IMG/VR virus record: IMGVR_UViG_3300023109_003296
Coordinates: 25,845 to 89,844 of that record
From: a virus
Reading direction: 5' to 3' (one strand)
Length of the DNA: 64,000 nucleotides
Shown: piece by piece, positions 45,080-53,677 of the stretch
Layout: each line of letters opens with the position of its first letter
How positions within the stretch are numbered: position 1 is the stretch's first letter
Translations under genes and position numbers: made by a program
Notes under the pieces: generated by a model
What the model was told of the DNA's origin: nothing
Databases searched by the model: none
The model's input: only the letters and a program-made list of their open reading frames with translations

Positions 45080-45868
45080 CTACTTAACCGCTTCTTTTTC
45101 TTCTTCAGCAACCTCTTCCGTGCCTTCTTCCATTTCTTTCATGAGTTTTTCGAACTCATCTTGAGATGAAGCTTGGTTGAAGAACCAAAATGCAAGTGTC
45201 GTAGAAGCTTTCTTGATTAATTCTAGGTAAAAAGGATCTTCCTCTTCCTCTAACTCGTAATAAAAGGATGTCTTTTCTTCAAAGTCATCTCCTTTGAAAT
45301 AAGGAACAAACTTATCAAGTTCTTCATCATAAATAAATGTCAAGTTCAAGCAATACCAAAGCAATACTTTGTTTTGAGCTTTAACATCTGCGGTATGATC
45401 AAACAAGGATTGGAAATTAGATTCGAACTCTACAATTCTTTTCCTGTTTATAGCAACCAAGCCTGTAACTTTCTCAAATCTTTTTTCCTGAGCCTCTGTC
45501 CTCTTCTTGACTGTATCTAGCCTTAAATATTCATTTTGAAGATCAAGAGCTTCTTTATAAAGATCTCCATACGCACTAGAGTCGTCTTCGCTAAAAAGTC
45601 CGCCAGTATCACTGTACTTTTTACCAAGCATTGCTTTTGTAAGAATACCCTTCTTGATGCAATTACTCATCTCAACAGAATATTCTAGCTCCGCTTCTTC
45701 TAATTGTCTTCTGTTTGGTCTGTTGATTTGAATCTCTACAGGCTCTTTGACTGTCTTTTTCCGTTTGGTGATTGTTTCCTCTCCAGTTTTTTTATTTTTT
45801 CTGGTTGATTCAACAGTTTTCTCATACTCTTTATCAAGAGTAAACTTGTATAATATTTTATTTTCCAT
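45080..45868 (-). CDS. Putative tail assembly chaperone
   Basis: A 262-residue protein, helical and acidic toward the C-terminus. It begins MENKILYKFTLDKEYEKTVE, followed by a basic patch, and ends with an acidic tail of Glu repeats (EEEKEAVK). LDLQNEYLRLDTVKKRTEAQEKRF reads as a long helix. It is the second gene of the leftward tail operon. An SD-like AAAGGA lies three bases upstream of the ATG. Charged, helix-rich proteins in this position usually chaperone the tape measure, but no family is recognised. Confidence 0.5.
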   Translation of the reverse strand: MENKILYKFTLDKEYEKTVESTRKNKKTGEETITKRKKTVKEPVEIQINRPNRRQLEEAELEYSVEMSNCIKKGILTKAMLGKKYSDTGGLFSEDDSSAYGDLYKEALDLQNEYLRLDTVKKRTEAQEKRFEKVTGLVAINRKRIVEFESNFQSLFDHTADVKAQNKVLLWYCLNLTFIYDEELDKFVPYFKGDDFEEKTSFYYELEEEEDPFYLELIKKASTTLAFWFFNQASSQDEFEKLMKEMEEGTEEVAEEEKEAVK

Positions 45869-45874
45869 AATCCT

Positions 45875-46162
45875 TTAATTAAATTTAAATGTTACCTTGA
45901 AATTTTCAATTTCTTTTTGCATATTTCTTACAGATTCATTGCCGTGGTCAAGTATTCTCTTTCTTATCCACGCCAACTTTTCTGGGGTAAAGTGATCTGC
46001 CGCCCTAATTACCGAATGATATTCTTCTGGGATCTCCTCGTATAGCTTTTGATAGTGAAAAACATGATCTTTTTTCATATCCTCCACCAATATAAGCATT
46101 GTTTTAAATAACGATTTGATCTCCTTATCAGAACTATCGTTCAGAATTTTTTTAGCATTCAT
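45875..46162 (-). CDS. Small helical protein of unknown function, first gene of the tail operon
   Basis: A 95-residue all-helical protein (KILNDSSDKEIKSLFKTMLILVEDMKKDH..., then PEKLAWIRKRILDHGNESVRN). An AAAGG element precedes the ATG at Shine-Dalgarno distance, and minus-strand TATAAT (46176-46181) lies 13 bases upstream, so it is well expressed on paper. It is divergent from the connector genes and six bases ahead of the 262-residue gene. No family is recognised. Confidence 0.6.
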   Translation of the reverse strand: MNAKKILNDSSDKEIKSLFKTMLILVEDMKKDHVFHYQKLYEEIPEEYHSVIRAADHFTPEKLAWIRKRILDHGNESVRNMQKEIENFKVTFKFN

Positions 46163-46175
46163 ACCTTTATCCTTT

Positions 46176-46206
46176 ATTATAATATAAAAAAAAGTGTAAT
46201 TTTCAA
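46176..46206 (-). promoter_or_regulatory. Promoter for the leftward tail operon
   Basis: Minus-strand TTGAAA (plus TTTCAA, 46201-46206), 19-bp spacer, TATAAT (46176-46181), then 13 bases including AAAGG before the ATG at 46162. The -10 lies in TATTATAATA (46175-46184), a palindrome, so a rightward -10 (TATAAT 46178-46183) for the gene at 46208 is possible. The 19-bp spacing is longer than usual. Confidence 0.55.
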
Positions 46207-46207
46207 T

Positions 46208-46669
46208 ATGGCTGGCTTTTTATCTACATCACAAATATCAGAAATTGAAAGATTGTATGACAAATTACACGAAACTTTTGCACAAACGATTACCGTTTAT
46301 AAAAATGGCAAAAAGACACTTATAGCTCATGACCCGAAATACAACTCAATTTACGGGAGGAATGACTTAGGGAGAAGAGATAGCGTCGAATATGAAACAA
46401 TTTCCCAAACTTTCGACACTAGAATATACTACATAAAAACAGAAGAAGAACTATTCAACAATGAAAGCAGTCAAGTAAAGGTTATAATGCCAAAAGGGTC
46501 TGTTAAAATAGTAGTAAGGGAAGATGGGTTTAAATTCATTCAAGAAGCAAGAAGAGTTGAGTTTGACGGAAGAAAATTCAGCATACAAACAGATGGAGCC
46601 CCATACGGTTTAACAGGAAAACTTTTTTATACATTTTATTTAACACCATTAGATGAGTCAACAGATTAA
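46208..46669 (+). CDS. Putative head-tail connector or head closure protein
   Basis: A 153-residue protein, strand-rich in the second half (QVKVIMPKGSVKIVVREDGF, KFSIQTDGAPYGL), with an N-terminal helix. It is first in a rightward set that leads through two more small proteins to the tail tube genes, the usual order of closure, neck, tail terminator and tube. It overlaps the next gene by one base (TAATG). No motif proves the role, so the assignment is by size and gene order. Confidence 0.5.
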   Translation: MAGFLSTSQISEIERLYDKLHETFAQTITVYKNGKKTLIAHDPKYNSIYGRNDLGRRDSVEYETISQTFDTRIYYIKTEEELFNNESSQVKVIMPKGSVKIVVREDGFKFIQEARRVEFDGRKFSIQTDGAPYGLTGKLFYTFYLTPLDESTD

Positions 46670-47247
46670 TGATAAGAATACCAAAAAGCGTAATAGAAGA
46701 GATAGAAAGAAAGTCCCAAAAGGTAAAAAAGACAGAATATACAAAAACGTTCAAAAAAAACTTCGATAAAACAAAAGAAGAAATGATAGAATCTTTTCTA
46801 TCTGACCCAGTTACTGTAGAGATATTAACTGGCGCTTCTGGTGGTAATATCAGCGGAACATTGAACGGCAATTCAAATTTGTTTGCATTTATTGGATTTA
46901 ATTCTGGAGATAACCCTATAGAACCAATTTTAACTCTTTTAAGAAATACAACATACAAAGATTCAGGAGAATCTAAAAAAGGCAGAAAGTTTAGTGTTAT
47001 AATGCCTACAACCGAGGATATATTTTCAGTCACACCAATGCCTTGGGCAACTGGTCGCAGCTGGGCTAAAGGAATAGAAACTGGAATATCAGGACTTGGC
47101 TATCTTTTAAATAAATCATCCTCATCAAGTAGATCAGGTGTAGCTATACAAGCAGGATCTAAAGTAAGAAGCGGCAAATTCAATAACAGGCCTTACATTT
47201 CTGCTTTGCTTAAAAAGTACAAAAAAAAGTTTAAAGAAATAAGATGA
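46669..47247 (+). CDS. Putative neck / tail completion protein
   Basis: A 192-residue basic protein. After a charged helix (IEEIERKSQKVKK) comes a Gly-rich fold (TGASGGNISGTLNGNSNLF), then FSVIMPTTEDIFSVTPMPWATGRSWAKGIETGISGLGYLL and a Ser-rich loop, ending in a basic tail. The GRSWAKGIE plus RPYISALL pattern resembles HK97 gp10-like tail-completion proteins that bind the connector. It overlaps both neighbours. Family assignment is tentative. Confidence 0.5.
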   Translation: MIRIPKSVIEEIERKSQKVKKTEYTKTFKKNFDKTKEEMIESFLSDPVTVEILTGASGGNISGTLNGNSNLFAFIGFNSGDNPIEPILTLLRNTTYKDSGESKKGRKFSVIMPTTEDIFSVTPMPWATGRSWAKGIETGISGLGYLLNKSSSSSRSGVAIQAGSKVRSGKFNNRPYISALLKKYKKKFKEIR

Positions 47248-48116
47248 TAGAACAATACCATCATAAACTAACAAACTCTTTTATGTTGTGGTTTGACAAT
47301 TACCTTTTAACAAAAGGGCAAGCTTACACAAACTACACTGGGGTTCAACTTGAGCATTATGCTGACGATAGAATAGATTCTGATTACAAAGCTTATGGAA
47401 GCCCCTACAAACAATGGGTGTTCGACTCTTCTATAGATGGTGCCATCATTCCAGATGGAGTTACAGTTGGTAATACTCCTACTGGCTCCTACAACAGCTT
47501 ATTAAGCGGAAGAGAAGGAATGGCTTTGGATTTTAACGACGGAAGAGCTTTAGTTGAGACTTCAAACGAAAATTATGAATTAACAGCAGATTTCGCCGTT
47601 AAAGATTTCAACATTTACTTCACAAATGAAACAGAAGAAGATTTAATTATCGAAAATAAATATACGATAAACTCAAGAATACCTTCTGCTGATCTTGGCC
47701 CAATAGAACCTTACGATCAAGTTATACCAGCAGTCTTCTTCAATACCAACACATCAAACAATAAAGGATTTGCTTTTGGGGGTATGGAGGAAACCACTAC
47801 GACAATAACAGCCACAGTAATGTCTGAAGATAGCTATCAATTAGATGGAGTCCTCTCTATTTTCAACGATTCCAGAAATGAGTCGATAGCGGTAATACCA
47901 ATGTCAGACCACCCATTTAATGAGTTTAACGACTTAAAAAGTGGAAGTTTTAATTATAATGATCTATCAAATCAATATAAAAAGTGTAATGGTTTATACG
48001 TAAACGATGTAACTACATCTAAATTAACAGACAGGGCCCGAAAGTCTTTGTCTAATAATATTTTCGTTGGCTTCATAGATTTTGAAATACAACACCACAG
48101 ATTTAGGCATCAATAA
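47244..48116 (+). CDS. Putative tail terminator or neck protein
   Basis: A 290-residue protein. It opens with a helix (HHKLTNSFMLWFDNYLL), then GVTVGNTPTGSYNSLLSGREGMALDFNDGRAL, a Gly/Asp-rich loop, followed by a beta-rich C-terminal half. It lies between the completion candidate (4-bp overlap) and the first tail tube gene, the normal location of a tail terminator or neck protein. No clear motif beyond position is seen. Confidence 0.45.
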   Translation: MIEQYHHKLTNSFMLWFDNYLLTKGQAYTNYTGVQLEHYADDRIDSDYKAYGSPYKQWVFDSSIDGAIIPDGVTVGNTPTGSYNSLLSGREGMALDFNDGRALVETSNENYELTADFAVKDFNIYFTNETEEDLIIENKYTINSRIPSADLGPIEPYDQVIPAVFFNTNTSNNKGFAFGGMEETTTTITATVMSEDSYQLDGVLSIFNDSRNESIAVIPMSDHPFNEFNDLKSGSFNYNDLSNQYKKCNGLYVNDVTTSKLTDRARKSLSNNIFVGFIDFEIQHHRFRHQ

Positions 48117-48163
48117 TTTCACAAACCATCAAAACAACTGTAAACATTTAAAATAATAACGTC

Positions 48164-49312
48164 ATGTCAAGAAACAGAGTAATTTATCAATCGGAAGCTC
48201 TCTTTGCAAGTAAAGAGCACACCTCAACAGCTGCTGCAGATCATGAGCAACTTCACAGAGTACAGAGCGCAAATTACGGATTTTCAGTTAGTCGTCAAGA
48301 TGTTAACCAGTTTGGAAACCTAGCTAGAATTGATTCTATTATTCTTGAGGCTCCTACGGTTAACTTTGACGTAACTTATTATCCTACAAACGGATTTAAT
48401 GAAAGAGTATTAGACTTTTTTGTTAGAGATGCCAACACAGATGAGAATGTATCTGGTCAGTTCGCATCAGGACACCTAGCCGCTGGCTCTGGTCAAAACT
48501 TTTACATTCTAACTGTCCCAGAAGGAAGAGACGCAAACATTAATAAGCAGGTTGGAGAAACCGAAAATAGTATTATAGGAATCGGCAACGCATTCCTTAC
48601 AGACTATACATTGGATCTTTCTGTTGGATCTCTTCCTACAGCCACAGTAGCTTTTGAAGCTTCCAATATTGTTGCAGATACAGCAATCTCTGGAAATGCT
48701 GTAGTATTTAGCGGAGTTACTTCACCAGGAGTTGACCCAGAACTTGGAGAGTCTCTCGGCCTTGATGTCGAAGTCCCAGTTGCTTCTGGAAACGCTTCGG
48801 ATTCTGAAGCTGATATTGTTTCAGCTCTTCGCCCAGGAGATATTACGGTTGACATTTCAAGCTTCCAAGGTGAGACACTAAGTAGTTTGATTGGTAGTGA
48901 TGGTATTCACGTACAGAGTGCATCTCTATCAGTTCCTCTTTCAAGATCTCCAATCGAAAGACTTGGATCTAAATTCCCATTCGCAAGGGTTGTTGATTTC
49001 CCAGTTAATGCTACATTAAGTGTTAACGCTATTGTTAACACAATGGAAGCTCAAAACCTAGCTAATGTAATTAGTGGTTGTGGAGAAACAAACAGAAGAG
49101 ACGTTACCCTTACTCTTAAAGAGTGTGGGGTAGATAAAACAGGAATGAACTTCCTCCTTAAAGGATGTACTGTTGATTCAGAAAGCTTCTCTTCCAGTAT
49201 CGGCTCTAACAAGAGTGTTGATATCACCTTCTCAACTCAAATCGGAGGAACAAGAGATGTAAATAACGGCATCTTTGTTAGCGGAAATAGCACAACAATT
49301 CCGTATGCATAA
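48164..49312 (+). CDS. Tail tube protein A
   Basis: A 382-residue virion protein. It shares near-identical blocks with the next gene: start SRNRVIYQSE, QSANYGF, DVNQ(F/Y)GNLARIDS, APTVNFD, GIGNAFL, DLSVG(S/A)LPTATV, SVPLSRSPIERLGSKFPFAR and DFPVNA. In a tail cluster next to the tape measure, the length and Gly/Ser-rich beta pattern fit a major tail tube protein that stacks in hexamers. The first 33 bases differ from the next gene by one base, showing recent duplication or conversion. Having two tube genes suggests a mixed tube, or a tube plus a decoration or tip version. Confidence 0.8.
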   Translation: MSRNRVIYQSEALFASKEHTSTAAADHEQLHRVQSANYGFSVSRQDVNQFGNLARIDSIILEAPTVNFDVTYYPTNGFNERVLDFFVRDANTDENVSGQFASGHLAAGSGQNFYILTVPEGRDANINKQVGETENSIIGIGNAFLTDYTLDLSVGSLPTATVAFEASNIVADTAISGNAVVFSGVTSPGVDPELGESLGLDVEVPVASGNASDSEADIVSALRPGDITVDISSFQGETLSSLIGSDGIHVQSASLSVPLSRSPIERLGSKFPFARVVDFPVNATLSVNAIVNTMEAQNLANVISGCGETNRRDVTLTLKECGVDKTGMNFLLKGCTVDSESFSSSIGSNKSVDITFSTQIGGTRDVNNGIFVSGNSTTIPYA

Positions 49313-49339
49313 AAATTAAAAAAAAAACAATTCTAAACC

Positions 49340-50464
49340 ATGTCAAGAAATAGAGTAATTTATCAATCGGAATCGCTTTACGTTAGTAAAGACGCAGCAT
49401 CCACCTCCTCTGGAGATCATGAGGAGCTTATCAGGGTTCAAAGTGCAAACTATGGATTCAACATTAACAGACAGGACGTAAACCAATACGGAAACCTAGC
49501 TCGTATCGATTCTTTGGTACTTGAAGCACCAACAGTCAACTTTGACTTCTCCTATTACTTAGGTGATGGATTCAATGAAAAAGCATTAGGTTTTGATATT
49601 ACATCAAACGCCCAATTCCCAAGCGGCTTCCTCGAAAGTTCAAGCGGAAGAAACTTCTATATTGTAACTGCTGAAGAAGGTCAAGACTCAGTAAACTTCC
49701 TTAACGGAGATTCTTACAGTCTTATCGGTATCGGAAACGCATTCCTTAGTGACTACTCAGTAGACCTATCTGTTGGAGCTCTTCCTACAGCTACTGTTAC
49801 TTTTGAAGCTGCCAACATCAACTCAACAAACGGCACAATTGAAGGTACTCAACCAAGTAACTTCCACATGAGCGGCGAAAGCCCTGCGGTCGACATTGAG
49901 CTAGGTGTTCCTCTTGGAGAAGAGGTTTCTATTCTTAAGCCAGTAAACACTGGTCAAGATGGTCCTTCAGCTTTACGTCCTGGTGATATTTATATCACAT
50001 TCCCTGGATTTACTGACGATAATTCTGCACTAGCTAAGATTAGCGGAGATGGCAAGTTCCACCTTCAAAGTGCAAACCTTTCTGTGCCTCTTTCCAGATC
50101 ACCAATCGAAAGACTTGGTTCTAAGTTCCCATTTGCTAGGGTTGTAGACTTCCCTGTTAACGCATCTATGTCTGTAAACGCTATTGTGAGCGAGCAAGAA
50201 ACCAGAGACCTTTCAGCGCTTATTTCTGGCTGTACAAGTTCTCAAGGATCTGTCAGAATAACTCTTGAATCATGCGAAGGCGGTGAAGCTATCGTATGGG
50301 ACATTAAAGGAGCAACTCTCGATTCTGAATCTTATTCCTCCAGCATTGGATCAAACAAAACTGTTGATCTCACCTTTGGTGTTCAGCTTGGTGGTATCGA
50401 TGATTTAGAAAACGGCATACTTTGTAGTGGGTCTGGTCAGAACAGACCAATCTTCACTCTGTAG
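49340..50464 (+). CDS. Tail tube protein B
   Basis: A 374-residue paralogue of the preceding gene, alignable over the whole length with short indels around residues 110-125 and 165-205. Shared blocks: SRNRVIYQSE, QSANYGF, DVNQYGNLARIDS, APTVNFDFSYY, GIGNAFLSDYSVDLSVGALPTATV, LSRSPIERLGSKFPFARVVD. It is closer than gene A to the N-terminal domain of the LRR fusion at 20705-22291 (both have NFDFSYYL.DG.NEKALGF), so it is a likely donor for that fusion. A strong terminator follows 36 bp downstream. Confidence 0.8.
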   Translation: MSRNRVIYQSESLYVSKDAASTSSGDHEELIRVQSANYGFNINRQDVNQYGNLARIDSLVLEAPTVNFDFSYYLGDGFNEKALGFDITSNAQFPSGFLESSSGRNFYIVTAEEGQDSVNFLNGDSYSLIGIGNAFLSDYSVDLSVGALPTATVTFEAANINSTNGTIEGTQPSNFHMSGESPAVDIELGVPLGEEVSILKPVNTGQDGPSALRPGDIYITFPGFTDDNSALAKISGDGKFHLQSANLSVPLSRSPIERLGSKFPFARVVDFPVNASMSVNAIVSEQETRDLSALISGCTSSQGSVRITLESCEGGEAIVWDIKGATLDSESYSSSIGSNKTVDLTFGVQLGGIDDLENGILCSGSGQNRPIFTL

Positions 50465-50499
50465 TAAGAGTACAAATGGATACATAACATATATAAAAC

Positions 50500-50525
50500 A
50501 AAGCCCTGCAATCGCAGGGCTTTTT
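50500..50525 (+). terminator. Strong intrinsic terminator after tail tube genes
   Basis: Perfect 10-base arms AAAGCCCTGC (50500-50509) and GCAGGGCTTT (50514-50523), AATC loop, GC-rich stem and T tail. It separates the tail tube operon from the kinase-fold genes, whose first ATG is only 13 bases downstream. It can also form in a leftward transcript. Confidence 0.85.
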
Positions 50526-50537
50526 AATTGAGAAGCG

Positions 50538-51380
50538 ATGACATATAAGCATTTTAACGAGGTAATAATGGAGACCCCAAAATGTATTCTATTGAAAAGC
50601 AATAAAGAAAAAAAACTACTAAAACTTTTTAGAACAGAAAATTCACGCAATCCTTTTAATAAAAAATACAAAAACTCAAGCGCAATTCAAAAAGAATTTG
50701 AAAGTGCCTTAGCTATTAATAAAATTCCAATTAACAAGCCAATGTTTTACGGGAAAATTAATATAAAAGATAGAACAGGTTTTATATATGAATACATAGA
50801 GGGGGAAACTGTTAGCAGTCTTGTTCATTCCCACAAAGAAGAGAATCCTGTAGAATATAAAAAATACGCATCTTATGTATCTTCGCTACATAAAGAAATA
50901 TTAAAACAAAAATGTCCAAAAGGCGTTCTTTCATGGAAAGAAGACATGAGGCCAAAGATATGCAAATCTCCATTTCACACAAAAGAAGTAAAGCAACACG
51001 CTGTAAAACTTATTGACAGTTTGCCAGACTCTGATAGATTATGTCACGGATCATTACACAATGATAACGTTTTAGTTTCCAATGAAACACCTTATGCTAT
51101 TGATTTTGCTACAATAACTAGTGGACCTGCTTTGTATGACATAGCTAAAGCTATTTACTCAACACGCCAAGAACATAACAAAACCTTACATCAAAAAAAT
51201 GACCCAGATGGTTGGGAATTAATGTTAAAACAAAGAAAATATTTTTCCATATGCTACATGGAGCAAATGGGCGTTTGCTGGGAAGACATTCAAGATTATT
51301 ACTACTTAATAAATATTTGCAAAAAAGGAAGAGCACAACAAGAATATCAAATGCCTGACGGACAATTTTTTAGAAAATAA
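50538..51380 (+). CDS. Kinase-fold paralogue 1 (APH/choline kinase-like), degenerate catalytic loop
   Basis: A 280-residue protein of the aminoglycoside phosphotransferase/choline kinase fold. Seen: possible beta3 Lys in LLKLF (26-31), FIYEYIEGE at the hinge region, LCHGSLHNDN (168-177) in place of the Brenner loop HGDLHxxN, and AIDFATITSGPALYDIAKAI (187 onward, matching the DFG-like 'iDf....GP..yDla'). Ser172 replaces the catalytic Asp, so phosphotransfer is doubtful. I choose ATG 50538 because MTY aligns with the MEY/MKY starts of the other three copies; ATG 50568, with a GAGG ahead, is the alternative. Confidence 0.75.
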   Translation: MTYKHFNEVIMETPKCILLKSNKEKKLLKLFRTENSRNPFNKKYKNSSAIQKEFESALAINKIPINKPMFYGKINIKDRTGFIYEYIEGETVSSLVHSHKEENPVEYKKYASYVSSLHKEILKQKCPKGVLSWKEDMRPKICKSPFHTKEVKQHAVKLIDSLPDSDRLCHGSLHNDNVLVSNETPYAIDFATITSGPALYDIAKAIYSTRQEHNKTLHQKNDPDGWELMLKQRKYFSICYMEQMGVCWEDIQDYYYLINICKKGRAQQEYQMPDGQFFRK

Positions 51381-51385
51381 ACATC

Positions 51386-52114
51386 ATGGAATACAAAGAT
51401 ACAATTAAAGAAGAAAACTGGAAGCGTAAATACCTTAAAAGCATAGACGGAAATACTGCATTAAAACTGTTTTCTGAATTTATGCCAGAAAAACACATAA
51501 ATGAAGAATTCAACAAAAGCTTGATAGTTAAAGACTTGCCATTTAACAAGGCTAAGATTATTAGCAAAACAAAAGTAAGAAACAGAAAAGGTTTGGTTTA
51601 TCAGTATTTAGAGGGCCCTACATTAAAAGACTTGATGAAATCAGAAATAGATCCAGGCAAACACATGTCCTATCTTACTACATTACATAAAGATATTCTT
51701 AATATAAAAGCCCCCAATCAGTGCGAAAGCTATAAAAAAATAATAAGACCAAGAATACTAAAACCAAGAACTGATAATGTATTAATAACAAAAGAAGAAA
51801 AAAAGGAAGCATTGAGAATCCTTGATGGCTTACCTGAAGGAGATAACTTGTGTCACGGTTCTTTAAAGCCTTCCAACATTATAATATCAGGAGAAGAAGC
51901 TTATGCAATTGACCTCATGACTATATCAAAAGGCCCTGCGTTATACGACATAGCAAGAACATACTACAACTTAGATAAAAGGCACAAAGTAAAATCAGCG
52001 GAAGACTTAGAAAGAAGAATGGCTTTTGCCGCTTTATATTTAGAGGAAATGGGGACTTCTTTAGAGGAAATCAAAGACTATCTATTCTTGGTTAAATTAA
52101 TTAAAAAAGAATAA
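51386..52114 (+). CDS. Kinase-fold paralogue 2, degenerate catalytic loop
   Basis: A 242-residue, slightly shorter copy. Shared marks: start MEYKDTIKEE, NTALKLF, NKAKII, GLVYQYLEGPTLKDLM, then LCHGSLKPSNIII with Ser159 in place of the catalytic Asp and Asn164 kept, and AIDLMTISKGPALYDIAR with the metal-binding Asp176. It begins five bases after the stop of copy 1, and CATCATGGAATAC around its start matches copy 4. Like copy 1 it could bind nucleotide or substrate without phosphorylating, or use a non-standard mechanism. Confidence 0.75.
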   Translation: MEYKDTIKEENWKRKYLKSIDGNTALKLFSEFMPEKHINEEFNKSLIVKDLPFNKAKIISKTKVRNRKGLVYQYLEGPTLKDLMKSEIDPGKHMSYLTTLHKDILNIKAPNQCESYKKIIRPRILKPRTDNVLITKEEKKEALRILDGLPEGDNLCHGSLKPSNIIISGEEAYAIDLMTISKGPALYDIARTYYNLDKRHKVKSAEDLERRMAFAALYLEEMGTSLEEIKDYLFLVKLIKKE

Positions 52115-52878
52115 TGAAATATGAAGAAGTTTTATATGAAGATTCTCTGATCAAAGTTTTTAGAAGCTTTGATGGTAAAACTGTATTAAAACAATTTCCT
52201 TTTTTAACCAATGAAAAACGAATAGAGCACGAATATAACAATAGCCTAATGATTAAAAACCTACCATTCAACAAGGCTAAAGTAATTGGAAGAAATGAGG
52301 TTCATGGCAAAATGGGTATTATTTACGAATACATCAAAGGTAAAAAATTAAAAGATTTATTAATAGATGATTTTTATAAAGAAACCCATAGTTCTTATAA
52401 TGAATATTCACTTCAATTATCATCTCTGCACAAAAGACTACTTAATTGCAAAGCCCCAGAAAATGCAATTAGTTACAAAAAAAACTTAACACGCAAGGTT
52501 CAGCGATCTGAAGTCCATACAAAACAAGAAAAAAGAGAAGCTTTAGATCTTATTAAAAGTCTTCCTGAAGGAGAATCTTTATGCCACGGATCTCTAGTCC
52601 CAAACAACGTTATAATATCAGAAGGCGAGTCTTATGCTATTGATTTTGCGAGTATCACAAGGGGCCCAATCTTTTTTGATATAGCTAAAACATATTGCTG
52701 CACAGTTCAAAATTACAGGAAAAAGACTTTAGAAGAAAACTTTTCTAAAGAGTTCAGGAAAGATTTAAAAACTTTTGCAGACTTATATCTAAATGATATG
52801 GGTGTTTCGTGGTCTGATATTAAAGACTATCACTATCTTGTTAACTTCTCTAAAACAGCACATCATGGAATACGATAA
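52114..52878 (+). CDS. Kinase-fold paralogue 3, degenerate catalytic loop
   Basis: A 254-residue copy that starts on the last base of copy 2's stop (TAATG). Marks: MKYEEVLYEDSL, KTVLKQF, EHEYNNSLMIKNLPFNKAKVIG (NKAK shared with copy 2), GIIYEYIKGKKLKDLL, LCHGSLVPNNVII with Ser160 for the catalytic Asp and Asn165 kept, then AIDFASITRGPIFFDIAK with Asp177. It is most similar to copy 4 in the YEYIKG and FFDIA segments. It overlaps copy 4 by 14 bp. Confidence 0.75.
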   Translation: MKYEEVLYEDSLIKVFRSFDGKTVLKQFPFLTNEKRIEHEYNNSLMIKNLPFNKAKVIGRNEVHGKMGIIYEYIKGKKLKDLLIDDFYKETHSSYNEYSLQLSSLHKRLLNCKAPENAISYKKNLTRKVQRSEVHTKQEKREALDLIKSLPEGESLCHGSLVPNNVIISEGESYAIDFASITRGPIFFDIAKTYCCTVQNYRKKTLEENFSKEFRKDLKTFADLYLNDMGVSWSDIKDYHYLVNFSKTAHHGIR

Positions 52879-53677
52879 TGTAATTGCTGATTCAGTAACT
52901 TCTACAATACTACTAGATAAAAACGAAGAAAAGATATTAAAACTCTTCCCGAAATTCACTTGCGAAGATTTTGTTGAAAAAGAATTTAAAAATGCCCTGC
53001 TTATTAAAGATTTAGATTTTAATAAGGCTCAGGTCTACGGAAGGTATAATATCAAAAGCAGATTAGGTATTATATATGAATACATAAAAGGCCCCAGACT
53101 AACAGACCTAAGTGAAGAGGAGTTTCTCAAAGGAGAAGGTAAAGAAGATATCAAAAAACTAGAAGACTGTTCTTTTTACTTGTCTTCTTTACATAAGAAA
53201 GTACTAAAACACAAAATCCAATCATCTTCAAGTTATAAAGACTCAATAAGATATCAGATCTCATCTTCCACGATGCATACCAAGGAAGAAAAACAAGAAG
53301 GATTAAAACTTTTAAACAGTCTGCCAGAAGGAGAAAACCTGTGTCATGGCGATTTCCACGTTGGCAATGTAATCGTATCGGGAGAAGGTCCTTATCTTAT
53401 AGATTTTGCCGACGTTTGCAAAGGCCCACCTTTTTTTGATATAGCTAGGTGTTATTGCATGACAGAACATAAATACGGCTTCCACACCCTTAGGCATGAC
53501 CCAAAGCTATTTAAAAGAGCTTTAAAAATAAGGTCTATCATTGCTGAAAAATACTTAGAGCAAATGAATACTTCTTGGGAACAAATTGAAGATTATTACC
53601 ACCTAATTTATATGTGTAAAACAAACCACGATAGGTCTATTTGCGGCAATCATGTTCACCCAAGTTTCTTTGAATAA
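52865..53677 (+). CDS. Kinase-fold paralogue 4 (APH/choline kinase-like), catalytic residues intact
   Basis: A 270-residue copy. The true start is ATG 52865 (MEYDNVIADS), which aligns with MEY/MKY/MTY in the other copies; a longer frame from 52793 would only extend into copy 3. Lys27 in EEKILKLF, YEYIKGPRLTDL, a normal Brenner loop HGDFHVGNVIV with Asp163 and Asn168, and LIDFADVCKGPPFFDIAR with Asp180 are all present, so this is the one copy with a standard catalytic centre. Small-molecule kinases with this fold act on alcohol groups of sugars, choline or antibiotics. The substrate here is unknown. The set is the last of the rightward genes before the head region. Confidence 0.8.
   Translation: MEYDNVIADSVTSTILLDKNEEKILKLFPKFTCEDFVEKEFKNALLIKDLDFNKAQVYGRYNIKSRLGIIYEYIKGPRLTDLSEEEFLKGEGKEDIKKLEDCSFYLSSLHKKVLKHKIQSSSSYKDSIRYQISSSTMHTKEEKQEGLKLLNSLPEGENLCHGDFHVGNVIVSGEGPYLIDFADVCKGPPFFDIARCYCMTEHKYGFHTLRHDPKLFKRALKIRSIIAEKYLEQMNTSWEQIEDYYHLIYMCKTNHDRSICGNHVHPSFFE

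Noticed and set aside
45068-45110. Programmed frameshift joining the 262- and 326-residue tail chaperone candidates
   Set aside because: The A-rich stretch before the stop is not a phase-correct X XXY YYZ heptamer, and the second frame is closed by a TAA between the two genes; a GTG start explains the data.
52793-53677. Longer start for kinase copy 4 at 52793
   Set aside because: It would extend 72 bases into copy 3. The other copies begin MTY/MEY/MKY, matching ATG 52865.
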